Shown one piece after another: positions 34,701 to 44,026 of a DNA stretch of 53,325 bases. A program made the position numbers and the translations under genes. Positions within the stretch are counted from its first letter, which is position 1, and each line of letters opens with the position of its first letter. The stretch is from Cylindrobasidium torrendii FP15055 ss-10 (taxonomy: Eukaryota; Basidiomycota; Agaricomycetes; Agaricales; Physalacriaceae). Location of the stretch: the NCBI GenBank assembly GCA_000934385.1, contig KN880576.1, positions 8,705 through 62,029 on the forward strand, given 5' to 3'. The notes under the pieces are model-generated. The model was not told the origin of the DNA, did not search any database, and was given only the letters and a program-made list of their open reading frames with translations.

Positions 34701-35673
34701 TCGTTTCTGTTTCTTCATCTCCGCCTCGTGTCTGTCCAGTGCCGAAAAGACTGGGTTTGAGTCCAGATTATCGCTGGTCTTCGCAACTCGTTTTGTACGT
34801 TTCTGATCCATTCTCGTTTTGTTGATTTAAGAAAAGCAAATAGAGTCGAGGTGTTATTCTCGACTATAGTGGTGGTGGTATCAATAAGGAAATGTGATCT
34901 GTCTACTCGATCACATGTTCGCGTACTGCCTCATGAAACACTACCTCCACTTCATACCTACCCGACCAGCCTTCGCGGAGGTGTCACCTCTAGGTTGTTT
35001 TGCCCGACATTCTTAATGGCGACTCCGTCCCTATTGAGGTCATGGAGGCTGGCGTACGCTTCTCTCCCATGATTGGAGAACCATCTCTGAGCACCTATTG
35101 ATAGAACTTTGACATCGGCGCCTGGTTCTCAAATCACAGCAGGGAAGTGACGCGGGCACCAATCGACAAGGTCATCACAGCACTCAAGGCTGACGGCGTC
35201 AAGGAGTTTGGTGCACTTGGGTATTGCTTTGGCGGTACACACGACCCTTCATAGCTGGTTTACACTGAGGCTGACTACTATCTAGCACGCTACGGCTTCG
35301 ACCTCGCGCTCGATCAGCAACTCAAGGTGCTCGCTATTTCACACCCTTCTCTCCTGCAGTTTCCAACCGATTTCGAGGTAAGGACTTCGTCCAAGTGAAA
35401 GAGCTATAACGGATGCGTGAACAGAAATATGTCTCGAGCACCAGCACACCCCTGCTTATCAACTCATGCGAGACGGACTCATTCTTCCCTGCGGAACTTC
35501 ATGAGAAAGTGGATGAAATCTTTGGGAAATACACTCCGGGATACAAGCGGGAGTACTTCCCGGGATGCAAACATGGATTCGCGGTTCGTGGCGATGTCAG
35601 CATCCCGGCTGTTAAAGCTGGCAAAGAAGGGGCCTTCAAGGCGTCGGTAGACTGGCTTGCAAAGTACTGGTAG
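28730..35673 (+). CDS. Dienelactone hydrolase family protein, split by a retroelement in intron 3
   Basis: An alpha/beta hydrolase of the dienelactone hydrolase family. Exons by eye: 28730-28757, 28806-28832, 28885-29042, 34994-35053, 35105-35234, 35286-35377, 35425-35673. They read MSLCKDCVAG, VTHEGTPTGKIEIIGGIESY, DIFGIPLVNNKLLADDFARN, GFK|VVLPDILNGDSVPIEV, NFDIGAWFSNHS, FGALGYCFGGARYG, TPLLINSCETDSFFP and FPGCKHGFAVRGD. The nucleophile Cys (GYCFGG), Asp (CETDSFF) and His (KHGF) of the triad are all present, so the coding parts look intact, about 247 residues. Intron 3 (29043-34993, 5951 nt) holds an antisense DIRS-like element; every other intron is about 50 nt. Whether such a long intron is spliced in this fungus is doubtful, so the allele may be null. 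The cellular substrate is unknown. Confidence 0.85.
29202..29219. repeat. 18-bp palindrome in the element's 3' region
   Basis: CCAACGCC GG GGCGTTGG: 8-bp perfect arms with a 2-nt centre, lying between the recombinase stop and the left edge of the element. Confidence 0.5.
29364..30515 (-). CDS. Tyrosine recombinase of the DIRS-like element
   Basis: Integrates the circular cDNA by site-specific recombination in place of a DDE integrase. The ATG at 30515 (MTLDMEEIGRKLVELARMVK) is the first in frame; the same frame is open back to the pol stop. A basic nuclear-signal-like cluster (GGRKRKREASPPRKAKKTCK) precedes the core-binding domain (AWAPATRKKYGSYLNHFEKY, ALLLDYVTDMKGEVGAKAVG). The catalytic domain has an Arg in SRAGMVRLGELLPS, the H-x-x-R box in LTGHSFRIGGATHYLVNGVE, a Trp at the second His position (MGRWKSDAF) and the nucleophile Tyr in FEEYWRD. 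The full R-H-R-Y set is present. It ends at 29364, about 380 residues. Confidence 0.88.
   Translation of the reverse strand: MTLDMEEIGRKLVELARMVKDDDVGGRKRKREASPPRKAKKTCKEKFDEFDNFAAVASTEQMALLNNAWAPATRKKYGSYLNHFEKYCEKKAIPTHLRFPASHALLLDYVTDMKGEVGAKAVGDRVTALKNIHAKAGMRWEGDTRQLQLLKKAVVNTAPDRTVEKRMGVTHARMRILEENLDFSSRRDIAVSFAAKVSRAGMVRLGELLPSSKKLKRLEERKLPKGRDVQEPFSDLGSRMLNLPTGKTSGERGVKIPLCRQEQRELDAIAIWNLHQKVNEIKDDVTLCSYLDEKGVRKLLTRSDFMKRCNEVWREKGMGPLTGHSFRIGGATHYLVNGVETNVVKAMGRWKSDAFEEYWRDLEVLAAIHIEMMPIRNKINVPK
30585..32401 (-). CDS. Reverse transcriptase and RNase H of the DIRS-like element
   Basis: Exon 1 (about 32401-32080) contains TPLRPDVWEEELRACGESVW and the pre-RT region ENVVKPELEEWLVGEYDKET. 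A 53-nt intron (32079-32027, GTACTC...TTACAG) joins VETWQRQIG to NFRTVPLHVVEQKPGKYRVI, the conserved entry to the RT fingers. RT motif A is AVFDVKSAFRNVPL and motif C is KWVDDFVFF (Asp-Asp). RNase H follows with VDASTGWGIGLVLDGLW (Asp), GWAEMVAVELALLVL (Glu), ILRSDNQGVVGALK (Asp) and STHDNLADAPSRG (final Asp), so the catalytic set is complete. The start is not resolved: exon 1 is in a different frame from Gag and overlaps its end. The stop TAA (30585-30587) is followed in the same frame by the recombinase. Confidence 0.88.
32361..34175 (-). CDS. Gag main part with CCCH-type zinc finger
   Basis: An open frame of about 600 codons. It begins with structured text (TLPLFGWNVEWKLTLFTAEA, MLEILWERGFLTRQQMERAA), followed by a long basic/serine-rich disordered region (KKSKRTKRRRSRSTSDSSSS). 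Then comes a helical capsid-like domain (LRNGLKKEIYSYDFTDARIL, VAQKLQQHLDKIADILVQKV, LLAAKTMYDELFTIMFDNI), an Arg/Gly/Ser-rich linker, and Cys-containing ends: CNVCGSGACIGKDTNESC and a C-x8-C-x4-C-x3-H finger (CWAFNSNAGCSRRDCPFEH). This matches Gag proteins of mushroom DIRS-like elements, which bind and package element RNA. Likely continuous with the N-terminal ORF through a 129-nt intron. The end overlaps the start of the pol frame. Confidence 0.75.
   Translation of the reverse strand: MPLEWNCDKSRETGIGKVTAQDISQHTWKGTSIGTHTLPLFGWNVEWKLTLFTAEAIMEDVHCSMEDARDVVVEGIRRVKEEQRVTGIAPIQPRVMLEILWERGFLTRQQMERAANDQNFEPRFRFLRPVKERAMPTSGNPQESKTVSENRDDEAVKDAPPRKTKHAYQSLPKAPKKESADKGKKSADNPISSDSEDERKKKRRHKKSKRTKRRRSRSTSDSSSSSEDDTSDSSEDLGRSKRRRLLDEEPEPEEVDMDYNPEEGRFKNARDVVENLRNGLKKEIYSYDFTDARILRSLDEARGKVTQDVTFSNGTWKKAKVQRLLTTELSAVEFSEVMRRAARTVGQEFAPGGEDRRRGGKVAQKLQQHLDKIADILVQKVRLLSGDVSPAKLLAAKTMYDELFTIMFDNIREQRKRKTPPDEYKVMNISKWDNSRWLEMILNAEDDLGVGRGGVSQGGGGYRNTTHPSSSRPERTPHQRHEYHPYSRPENQSSYGRGGGQSSFRGNEHQRRPREGSVNKRCNVCGSGACIGKDTNESCPSGGAYLKKKHTRSGIWMPEERGVKICWAFNSNAGCSRRDCPFEHRCSLDGRRDCGGAQSAAHSS
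34248..34811 (-). CDS. Gag N-terminal part of the DIRS-like element
   Basis: An ORF of 187 codons starting with ATG at 34811 (MDQKRTKRVAKTSDNLDSNP). Highly charged, with an Asp/Ile microrepeat (NIDDINDIDDIDDLEDFD) and Pro/Thr-rich linker, ending EEIHEEITGMGKS at a TAA. It is in the same reading frame as the larger Gag ORF downstream. The codon before the stop overlaps a consensus donor, GG|GTAAGT (34258). An acceptor ...GGAATAG at 34130 would remove 129 nt and join ITGMG to KVTAQDISQHTW in frame. So this is probably exon 1 of Gag and not a separate gene, but an unspliced short product is possible. Confidence 0.65.
   Translation of the reverse strand: MDQKRTKRVAKTSDNLDSNPVFSALDRHEAEMKKQKRKDKKPQNQSTDFNIDDINDIDDIDDLEDFDPRHTQEGPRAPKASTSAVPNVGGERSPPRLTAEEKGKAPARNETVDVQPTPSTPTPTTRRKTLEEALSEYRGDDPKSIVPEGKDTRFEMEPITKDAGGGDMNGGRTIEEIHEEITGMGKS
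34844..34865. repeat. Inverted repeat in the element's 5' region
   Basis: AGTCGAG and CTCGACT, 7-bp arms around an 8-nt loop, just upstream of the Gag ATG on the minus strand. Confidence 0.5.
34892..34916. repeat. Inverted repeat in the element's 5' region
   Basis: ATGTGATC and GATCACAT, 8-bp perfect arms around a 9-nt loop. Together with the neighbouring inverted repeat it may mark the structured leader or the recombination core of the element. Confidence 0.5.
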
Positions 35674-35917
35674 ATACTGAAGAGAAGCGGGGAGATGATG
35701 TATATTGCTGATCTGTCGTCGTCGAGAATTTAGAACCAAATCCAAACTGCCTGAAGCGTAGGAAGAGAGAGGACGTGTATTCAATTATCGTGAAGGTGTA
35801 TCATACTGTTCAATCAAGCCATGAAACCCATTATCTTGGACTCAAATCTAGGCGGAAAATTTACTACGCTTCCTCACGGTCTCCCCGTATTTCCAGAAAA
35901 GGAAAGGACTACATAAG

Positions 35918-37819
35918 TCAGTATTCCAGCGTACACGAACGAGTGAAATCAGAAACGCACGCAGGACATCCGATTGCAATCGACACGCATGCCAGGACCG
36001 TCGCGCCCTTCCCATACCCAAGGTTCGCCCACATCGCAGGTGCAAACAACGGGAACGCGAAGCCCGCTATTGAGCGCCAAAATGATACCGCTGCGAGTGC
36101 TACAACCCATAATCAGTACCACGCCTTTCAGTGAGCCTTGGGAGTGCGCACCAGAAGCAGCATAAAGAGTATAGACGTCGACGATGTACGCTTGCATTGA
36201 CTGGAACACCAAAATCATTCCACCACCGAGAAGCGCCAAGCCAACGTCGACGCCTATCCAGTGTGTGTGCTGATCTGCACACCATCCAGCAATAAAGATA
36301 CCAGCCGGAAGGATGATTGTCCCAGGTATCATTGGTACTGTTCGACGTTAATGAACAATAACGACGGAAAACAAAGGTTGCAGCGCACTCGCTCGAAATT
36401 CGGGTTTCCCGACACCGCCGTTCTTGGCTTTGAGGCTTTTGAATATGGCGTCCATGGCGCGCGCATTGATTTGAGCCGCAATCATAAGTCCAAGGCCCAA
36501 TGAAATGTAGTGCAAGCCCGCGATGCCTATGCGCTGGTGATAGACATTCTGGAAAATGGATGCGATGGATGTGAGGAAGACTGCGATAAATGTTGTTAGC
36601 CTCTTCGGGGCGTAAAAGCAATGGTACATACGGTACATCACTCCGAAGATGAACGCCTGGAAGACACCAGCGATTTGTGCAATTGGCTCAGTGAAGAACA
36701 ACGCGAACGGTCGAATGAGAGCCTTCGAAAAGAGCTGCTTCCAACTTAAGGAGGTTTTAGCGATCGTTCCGGCTTTCGAAAAGGAAGTTGAACCTACTCT
36801 CGGCTACCCTTTGCATCGTATATTGTTCTAACTTGAACAGTGCCGCCATTCTCTAGGTCTTGTCTTTGGCGGATCCCTTTTGCCTTGCGCTCAAGAAGGA
36901 CCGGCGCATACGCTGTGATAGCGTCAATTCACGGTGACCTGGATCATTGGAGGCCCGAAAGCCACTCACTTTCCCTCAGCCACATAAATCCCACTACCTG
37001 TACCACAACGTCGAAGATGCAGGTACTCCAGAAGACCCACCGCCATGTCGTCTTCTCTGCGATCCATCCTCCTGCGATGGGCCCCACAACAGGTCCCAGT
37101 AATGGTCCCATTGAGTAGATAGCAATGGCCTTCCCACGCTGCTCTGGAGCCCACATGTCTCCAAGCGTACCACCACCAACGGCGAGCGGCGCGGACCCTC
37201 CAAGTCCAGAGAGAAATCTGAATGCGAGGAGCTGGCCTTCTGTCTGTGCAAAGCCACATCCTAAGCACCATGCTGCAAACAGATTAGTTCGGCGAGAAAA
37301 TGCTAGAATGCAGGGAATCATTTACCAAGAAAAAAGAGGTTGCACAATTGAAGAACAATCGCTCGTCCATAGAGCTCGCTAAGAGGTCCTAAGAACTGAT
37401 AACGAGTCAGTATGGTATGCATCTCAGCAGGGGCGGGAGGCGACACGCACAAGGGGGCCCACAGCGTACGCCAACACGAAGATGGAGATAGTCATCGAAA
37501 GGATGATCTCCTTGTGGATGCCCAAGTCAGCGCCAATGCTCATGACTGCAGGCGCGAGCATCGACGACGCGACTGGGCTCACGAATGTGAACAAGGAAAC
37601 AACCACTGTCGCTCGCCATTTGCGACTGTATGTCCAGCTGCGGGATTGTTGAGTGGTCTACACAGACGAAGTTAGATGAGTTTACTTCTTGGGATTTTCT
37701 GGGTCGTCTGGGCCATCCCAATCAACCACCAGTTCTTTGGGTGGTGGTGCGTCGACTTTTTCAACACCGTCGTGGACACTGGCAGTGCTCCCAGTGCTTT
37801 CGAGTTGCCTGTTTTCCAT
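35918..37819 (-). CDS. MFS multidrug/polyamine transporter, DHA1 family
   Basis: Start ATG at 37819 (MENRQLESTGSTASVHDG) with a TATA-like box about 55 bp upstream. An ATG at 37863 is in another frame and not used. The N-terminal DWDGPDDPENPKNW motif is the hallmark of fungal DHA1 carriers (Flr1/Tpo type) and splices into TYSRKWRATVVVSLFTFVSP. Later exons give SFRFLSG-like LLAFRFLSGLGGSAPLAVGG, GDMWAPEQRGKAIAIYSMGP, the antiporter motif C LLGPVVGPIAGGWIAEKTTW, then FTEPIAQIAGVFQAFIFGVM, AGLHYISLGLGLMIAAQINA, PAGIFIAGWCADQHTHWIGV and the last helix FPLFAPAMWANLGYGKGATV with GCPA, ending at 35918. Twelve helices and a plasma-membrane efflux role are expected; substrate unknown. About eight exons. 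Confidence 0.88.
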
Positions 37820-37872
37820 GTCGATGAGAGAAGAAGAAGCGAGTCAGACGGTGAGTTGGACATGTCTCCAGA

Positions 37873-37883
37873 TTTTATTTATA
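37873..37883 (-). promoter_or_regulatory. TATA box of the DHA1 transporter gene
   Basis: TATAAATAAAA on the minus strand, about 55 bp upstream of the ATG at 37819. The remaining spacer to 38175 holds nothing else I recognise. Confidence 0.55.
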
Positions 37884-38175
37884 CAACCTGGTGGTCGGTA
37901 GCAGGACCGATGTTTGAGTCAGGGCACTCTCGTCATCAAGTCCGGCACGCTCCCTCATCCCAAAATGGTAGGTAGAGCCCTGCGTCGCCGATCATCTCGT
38001 CGCCTAACGAGCTTCAAGTCCAGAGCTCCTCATAGGCTGCAACTGCTTGTTCTTGATCTGTACATCAAACAATGCCGACTTCTCGATTTATTTATGGCTT
38101 ACAGACGGCAAGTCTGGTACTTTTCGAGAGCCGTACTTGCGTGTACCATGGCAAGTAGTTACTGTGCGGCACTGC

Positions 38176-39484
38176 TCAGACCATACCAGATTGGGTCCCA
38201 ATGCCGACCGTGTCTGACAAGGTCTGAAACGAGTGAATGATATTCCAACAACGGTGTGCGTTCACGGAAAAGGGCCCTTTCAAGTGGTTGTACATTTTGC
38301 ACAGAGATTTAGCATACTGTACGCGAGACGCTACATGTCTCCTTATTGTGAAGGATATAGACGTTGGCAACCCCAGGATTATCCCGGTACCCAATAATAT
38401 CGTCGCCTTCCAAGAGGAATTGTGAGAGAGGCTAGCGCCGTAGGAAATCAAGAAAGTGGTAAAAACTGAATCTGCCTTGATGTCTATGTCGCGCACATGT
38501 CGAAGCGTCCTGATTGTCGTAGTCTCACAGATACGGACGTACAAGGTGCGGAGGACAGGTTGAGGCTGGGAAAGAAACGCAACCAGACGGTTTACATGCT
38601 CCAATATAGCATCTACCGTCACGCCACTTACCTCGCCCGCGTCGATAACGACGTTCCTCACCGCGGGGCATCGAATATAGAGCAGAAGAATAGCCGTGTT
38701 GACGATCTTGAGCACCTCTAGGCATGGCAGGGTACATGACCCAACGGGCAGACCGTTTGCTTTGGGAGCATACTATCGTGGTACGCCTTCGACAAGGCTG
38801 GTCGGGTAGGGATGGATCGAAGGCTGGGTTTCATGACGAGCATGAGCACGTGATCGTGTTGACGCTTCGTTCTCACTCTCATCGACACGATCAGCAAACC
38901 GAACGCATATATCGCGTTCATTCCTCGTTTTTCTTTTCCCACCCACCCACACCTGCTTTGTTTTCTTTTAGTGGTCTTGTTTGTTTGTTTTGCTGTTGTT
39001 GCTGCTAGGGCGCGCACAAGGGTTGTCGTGTTTCCCCCCATTGTGCACGCTCGCACCAGGAGTCCCCGGATCCTCTCAAGGTCTCCGGGCCCTCTCCTCA
39101 CCCACACTCACGCAGAAGCTATCAGCAGACTACACGGTATTATATAAAATTATAATATGTAATTTTATATTTTTGGTTACACAATGGATTGACGTGCGTT
39201 ATGCGAACGCAATGAAACCTCGCGGTCATCTCAAAGCAACGCAAATTCACCGCCATACCCAGAATTTCTACAACCTCTTTCAACATCATCACGTCCAGGT
39301 CGAGAACAAAAGAAGTGAGTTGAGCCCTTGGGAAGGCGGCGGCGGTGACATACGGCAGCGAGAAGGGAAGCGGCATGTGGCCCTTGTACACGTCCTTGAG
39401 AGTCAGGCGGATTTGTCGAAGTTGTGGTGAACTAGAAGTGGCCGTAAGTCTTTGCTCGGACAAAGAAGTAATAGTCGAAAACAT
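38176..39484 (-). pseudogene. Degenerate F-box/leucine-rich protein fragments
   Basis: Two leftward open segments in the same order as a mushroom F-box protein C-terminus. Segment 39484-39140 reads SPQLRQIRLTLKDVYKGHMP, RAQLTSFVLDLDVMML, LGMAVNLRCFEM. Segment 38715-38176 reads LEVLKIVNTAILLLYIRCPA, VRNVVIDAGEVSGVTVDAIL, LRTLYVRICETTTIRTLRHV. No F-box domain is found upstream. About 420 bp without coding signal, including a poly-T/GTTT-rich tract (38930-39000), separate the two. Between the first segment and its stop lies an AT-rich inverted repeat. I read this as remnants of one gene broken by insertion or deletion; an unrecognised intron is less likely. Confidence 0.4.
39142..39170. repeat. 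AT-rich perfect inverted repeat
   Basis: ATATAAAATTA and TAATTTTATAT, 11-bp perfect arms with a 7-nt spacer (TAATATG). It lies at the broken end of the upstream F-box-like fragment. Confidence 0.55.
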
Positions 39485-39977
39485 AAAGTATCATTCAACG
39501 ACAACGACGCATTACAATACAAAGTGCAGTAGCTGTAATGTACACGTTCCACGCGCTCTAAGACTAAGGAGAAAAAAAGCTCTACCTATTCTATTAACAT
39601 AGCCAATGTAAAAACCGTTCGGGGGGTATATCAGTAAATGCGAAAGTGCGAGGGGTATACACCAAGCCTTGGTGAGTGTGAGAGGCACAGCCTGGTGAGA
39701 AGTCTACCGATATACCGTGAATACGTTGTCCGTGAATTGCTAGCGAGTGACTCGGGTGGGAGGGAATACGGTGAACGGATGCGGGTGGTTTTTCCATGGG
39801 AGATGCCGGATGATAATGCAGATAGAGATAGCGCATGGTCTTGTGGTCGCGTCGTCGTCGAAAGCGAGAAAGCAGAAGGCGTTGTGAATTTAAATGTCGG
39901 TGTAGCGAAAGAGAATGGGAAAGACGGAGCCGTGGGCATGAAAGGTCGTGACGATGGAGAGTGGACGTGGCAGAAGT
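39485..39977. other. 3' flank of the Ded1 gene
   Basis: ORFs on both strands (39638-40318 plus, 39631-39987 minus) are shadows or random. Probably the 3' untranslated region of the helicase gene and spacer. Confidence 0.35.
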
Positions 39978-42026
<2,049 letters not shown>

Positions 42027-42317
42027 TCTTTGGAAGTGGTGGTCTGAAAGAAAGATGAGAAACCAAGCGGTCGGAGTGGAGAAAAAACTGTTGTCATTGA
42101 TCATAGCCCTCCCACGTGGAACCTCGGGTTAGGGTTGACACACTTCTTCCCCCTCTGAAACCAAGCGCTGAGCTTCGCGAAGCTTCGGAGCTCCCAGGAC
42201 AACGAGACGCGAAACGGGGCACTTGAACTTGATTTGAACGATAAATCTACGACCAGCGTTCCCCCGGACAGACGCAGCCTCGGCGGCCAGGTCACCTATC
42301 GGCCTTGGACTGGCTAC

Positions 42318-42838
42318 TCACTGGCACTTGCAGTGCATCGAAGTGGCAGCGAATTTGATCGTGGCGTCATTGGAATCCGGTACGGGTATGACTCCAGCAG
42401 TCTCCAGCAGCCTGCATACATAAGTCTCCGGATGACGAGTGTGACGACGCGACTCTGTAGTGTGATATCCGTGACGCGTAAGCGCGAGTACGGAGCCCGT
42501 TGCGTTGTAAATGTAGTGTTCATGCGCCTCAAAATCCAACCTAGTGAATGTCGCTTTGGCGTTGATTTCTTTGCAAGGCTGAGTGAGCCCAAACAATGTT
42601 CATGTAGAATACATTCTATGAAGGATTGCCTACGTAAACGGCCCCTCAGATGCACAGAACGGTGCGTGCGACTGTAATAGGAATATCGCGCGCTCGAAGT
42701 GGTCTACAGCCCGCACGGCGCAAACACATCTTCTGGGCCGGCGGCTGCATAGGGAAGTAGCAGTTCAACTTGTTTTTTGTGTATGGCATGTCCGCTGTAG
42801 GTAGGTTCAACAACGCCTCAAAGTTCTGATCAGCAAGA
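42318..42838 (-). CDS. Possible hypothetical gene upstream of Ded1
   Basis: A leftward ATG at 42838 opens MDLADQNFEALLNLPTADMP, followed 130 bp later by a second open segment (42596-42318) with FTRLDFEAHEHYIYNATGSV, HPETYVCRLLETAGVIPVPD and ATIKFAATSMHC. The latter looks protein-like. A linking intron was not firmly identified, and ORFs on other frames overlap. No known family. Confidence 0.25.
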
Positions 42839-44026
42839 TCCAACGCTTCAGCATTTAATAATAATGGCTGGAAGCACGAACGTTCTCTTACAGACTCTCT
42901 CCACCACTGCAGAAGCGTGCTCGATTAGTTACATCGTTGTGCCGTCAGTCCGCCCGAATAATACAAGACATGCCCGTCACACAGTGGCAAAGGTTTATGC
43001 AGCCGCCTACAATATCCAAGGTGCTTATCTGGACATACTACGGAATCATGAGCCAACCCCAGACGATATACGTACAGTATGTTCTGTCAATGCAATGTCC
43101 TTTGAGCACGATTGCAGTATGATATCGATGTCCTCAGGACTTCGTCTGTTTTCTTCAGCGCAAGCTGATACTTATTAGACCTTACGGCATGGATATCAGC
43201 AAGCCTAGCAATCACAGCCTAGAATCCTGTAGACAGCAGTCTCATTCCATATTTGCATGTGTTAATAGTATAGGTGAGTCCATTCCCCGAAAAGAACTTT
43301 GTAATTACATTTGTGTACCAAGCACAGCTGTGGTAGAGCCCGAAAATGTCGAATCCGAAGCCTGTACTAGGCAGAGGTACATAGACAACTTGTTAAACTT
43401 TGAAAGCGAAGCAGTTCATATGTTCAGCTGAAAGTCGGATTTATCCCAGCGAGAGCTTGGTATAACAGCCGCACGCCCTCGATAATCGGGAGCGGCGTCG
43501 GAGTGGGTAGGCGACTGAGTACTTGAGTACTGAAGCTACTGAAGCTGAAGCTTACTGAGTACTGCTGGCACGTGGCCATCTCGCTTCCTTCCCATCATCT
43601 CGACCGTCGTCTCGGTACACTTTGGGCAATGCTTTCTGTGAATTATTGGGTCGAAGGCGGTGTGCCATGGCTTTGTGCTGACTTAGCTACGACATCTATA
43701 TGGCCCAAGTCAGCGTGTTAAATACTAAGACACCTAGCTCACCTGAGGACCCGATGCAGTGTACTGACGTGCTCTCTTGCGCAGATTTCACGGTTCTATT
43801 TCAGAAAACGTACCATCGAAGTAGGGATACACTGACGCGTCGGTCTGGTGGTCGCAGACATCTCGGCGATCCCGGCCCACTGGATGTAGTGTCTACCATC
43901 TCGTAAGTAGCCTCAATTATATATAAGATAATATTGGCGACGTCTTGCACGTTCTCCTTTGCCGTCGCCGATTTCAAAATATTCTCCGACTTTCACGATG
44001 ACAGCTTTCATTGATTGATCTCTCGT
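42839..44026. other. Gene-poor spacer with short repeats
   Basis: No supported gene. A plus ORF at 42864-43178 has no domain. At 43514-43566 there is a dense cluster of overlapping repeats built from GAGTACT and GAAGCT (ACTGAGTACTTGAGTACTGA...), giving local inverted and direct symmetry. The right end holds the promoter of the TmpA-like gene. Confidence 0.35.

Larger units (their letters stand above)
29106..34980 (-). mobile_element. DIRS-like tyrosine-recombinase retrotransposon inside an intron
   Basis: Minus-strand order is Gag (34811-32361), reverse transcriptase plus RNase H (about 32400-30585), tyrosine recombinase (to 29364). RT plus RNase H plus a tyrosine recombinase, without a DDE integrase or protease, defines the DIRS order. 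Outer limits are approximate: they must lie between 29043 and 34993, the host intron. Non-coding flanks are about 250 bp on the left (3' side of the element) and about 170 bp on the right (5' side). I could not identify the terminal repeats that would tell DIRS1-like (inverted) from Ngaro/PAT-like (split direct). No target duplication was found, as expected for recombinase-mediated insertion. All ORFs are long and motif-complete, suggesting a fairly recent insertion. Confidence 0.88.

Noticed and set aside
29043..34993. Crypton or LTR retrotransposon instead of DIRS
   Set aside because: Cryptons lack reverse transcriptase, and LTR elements carry a DDE integrase and protease. Here RT, RNase H and a tyrosine recombinase occur together.
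37820..37863. ATG at 37863 as start of the DHA1 transporter
   Set aside because: That frame reads away from the conserved DWDGPDDPENPKNW motif; the ATG at 37819 is in the right frame.
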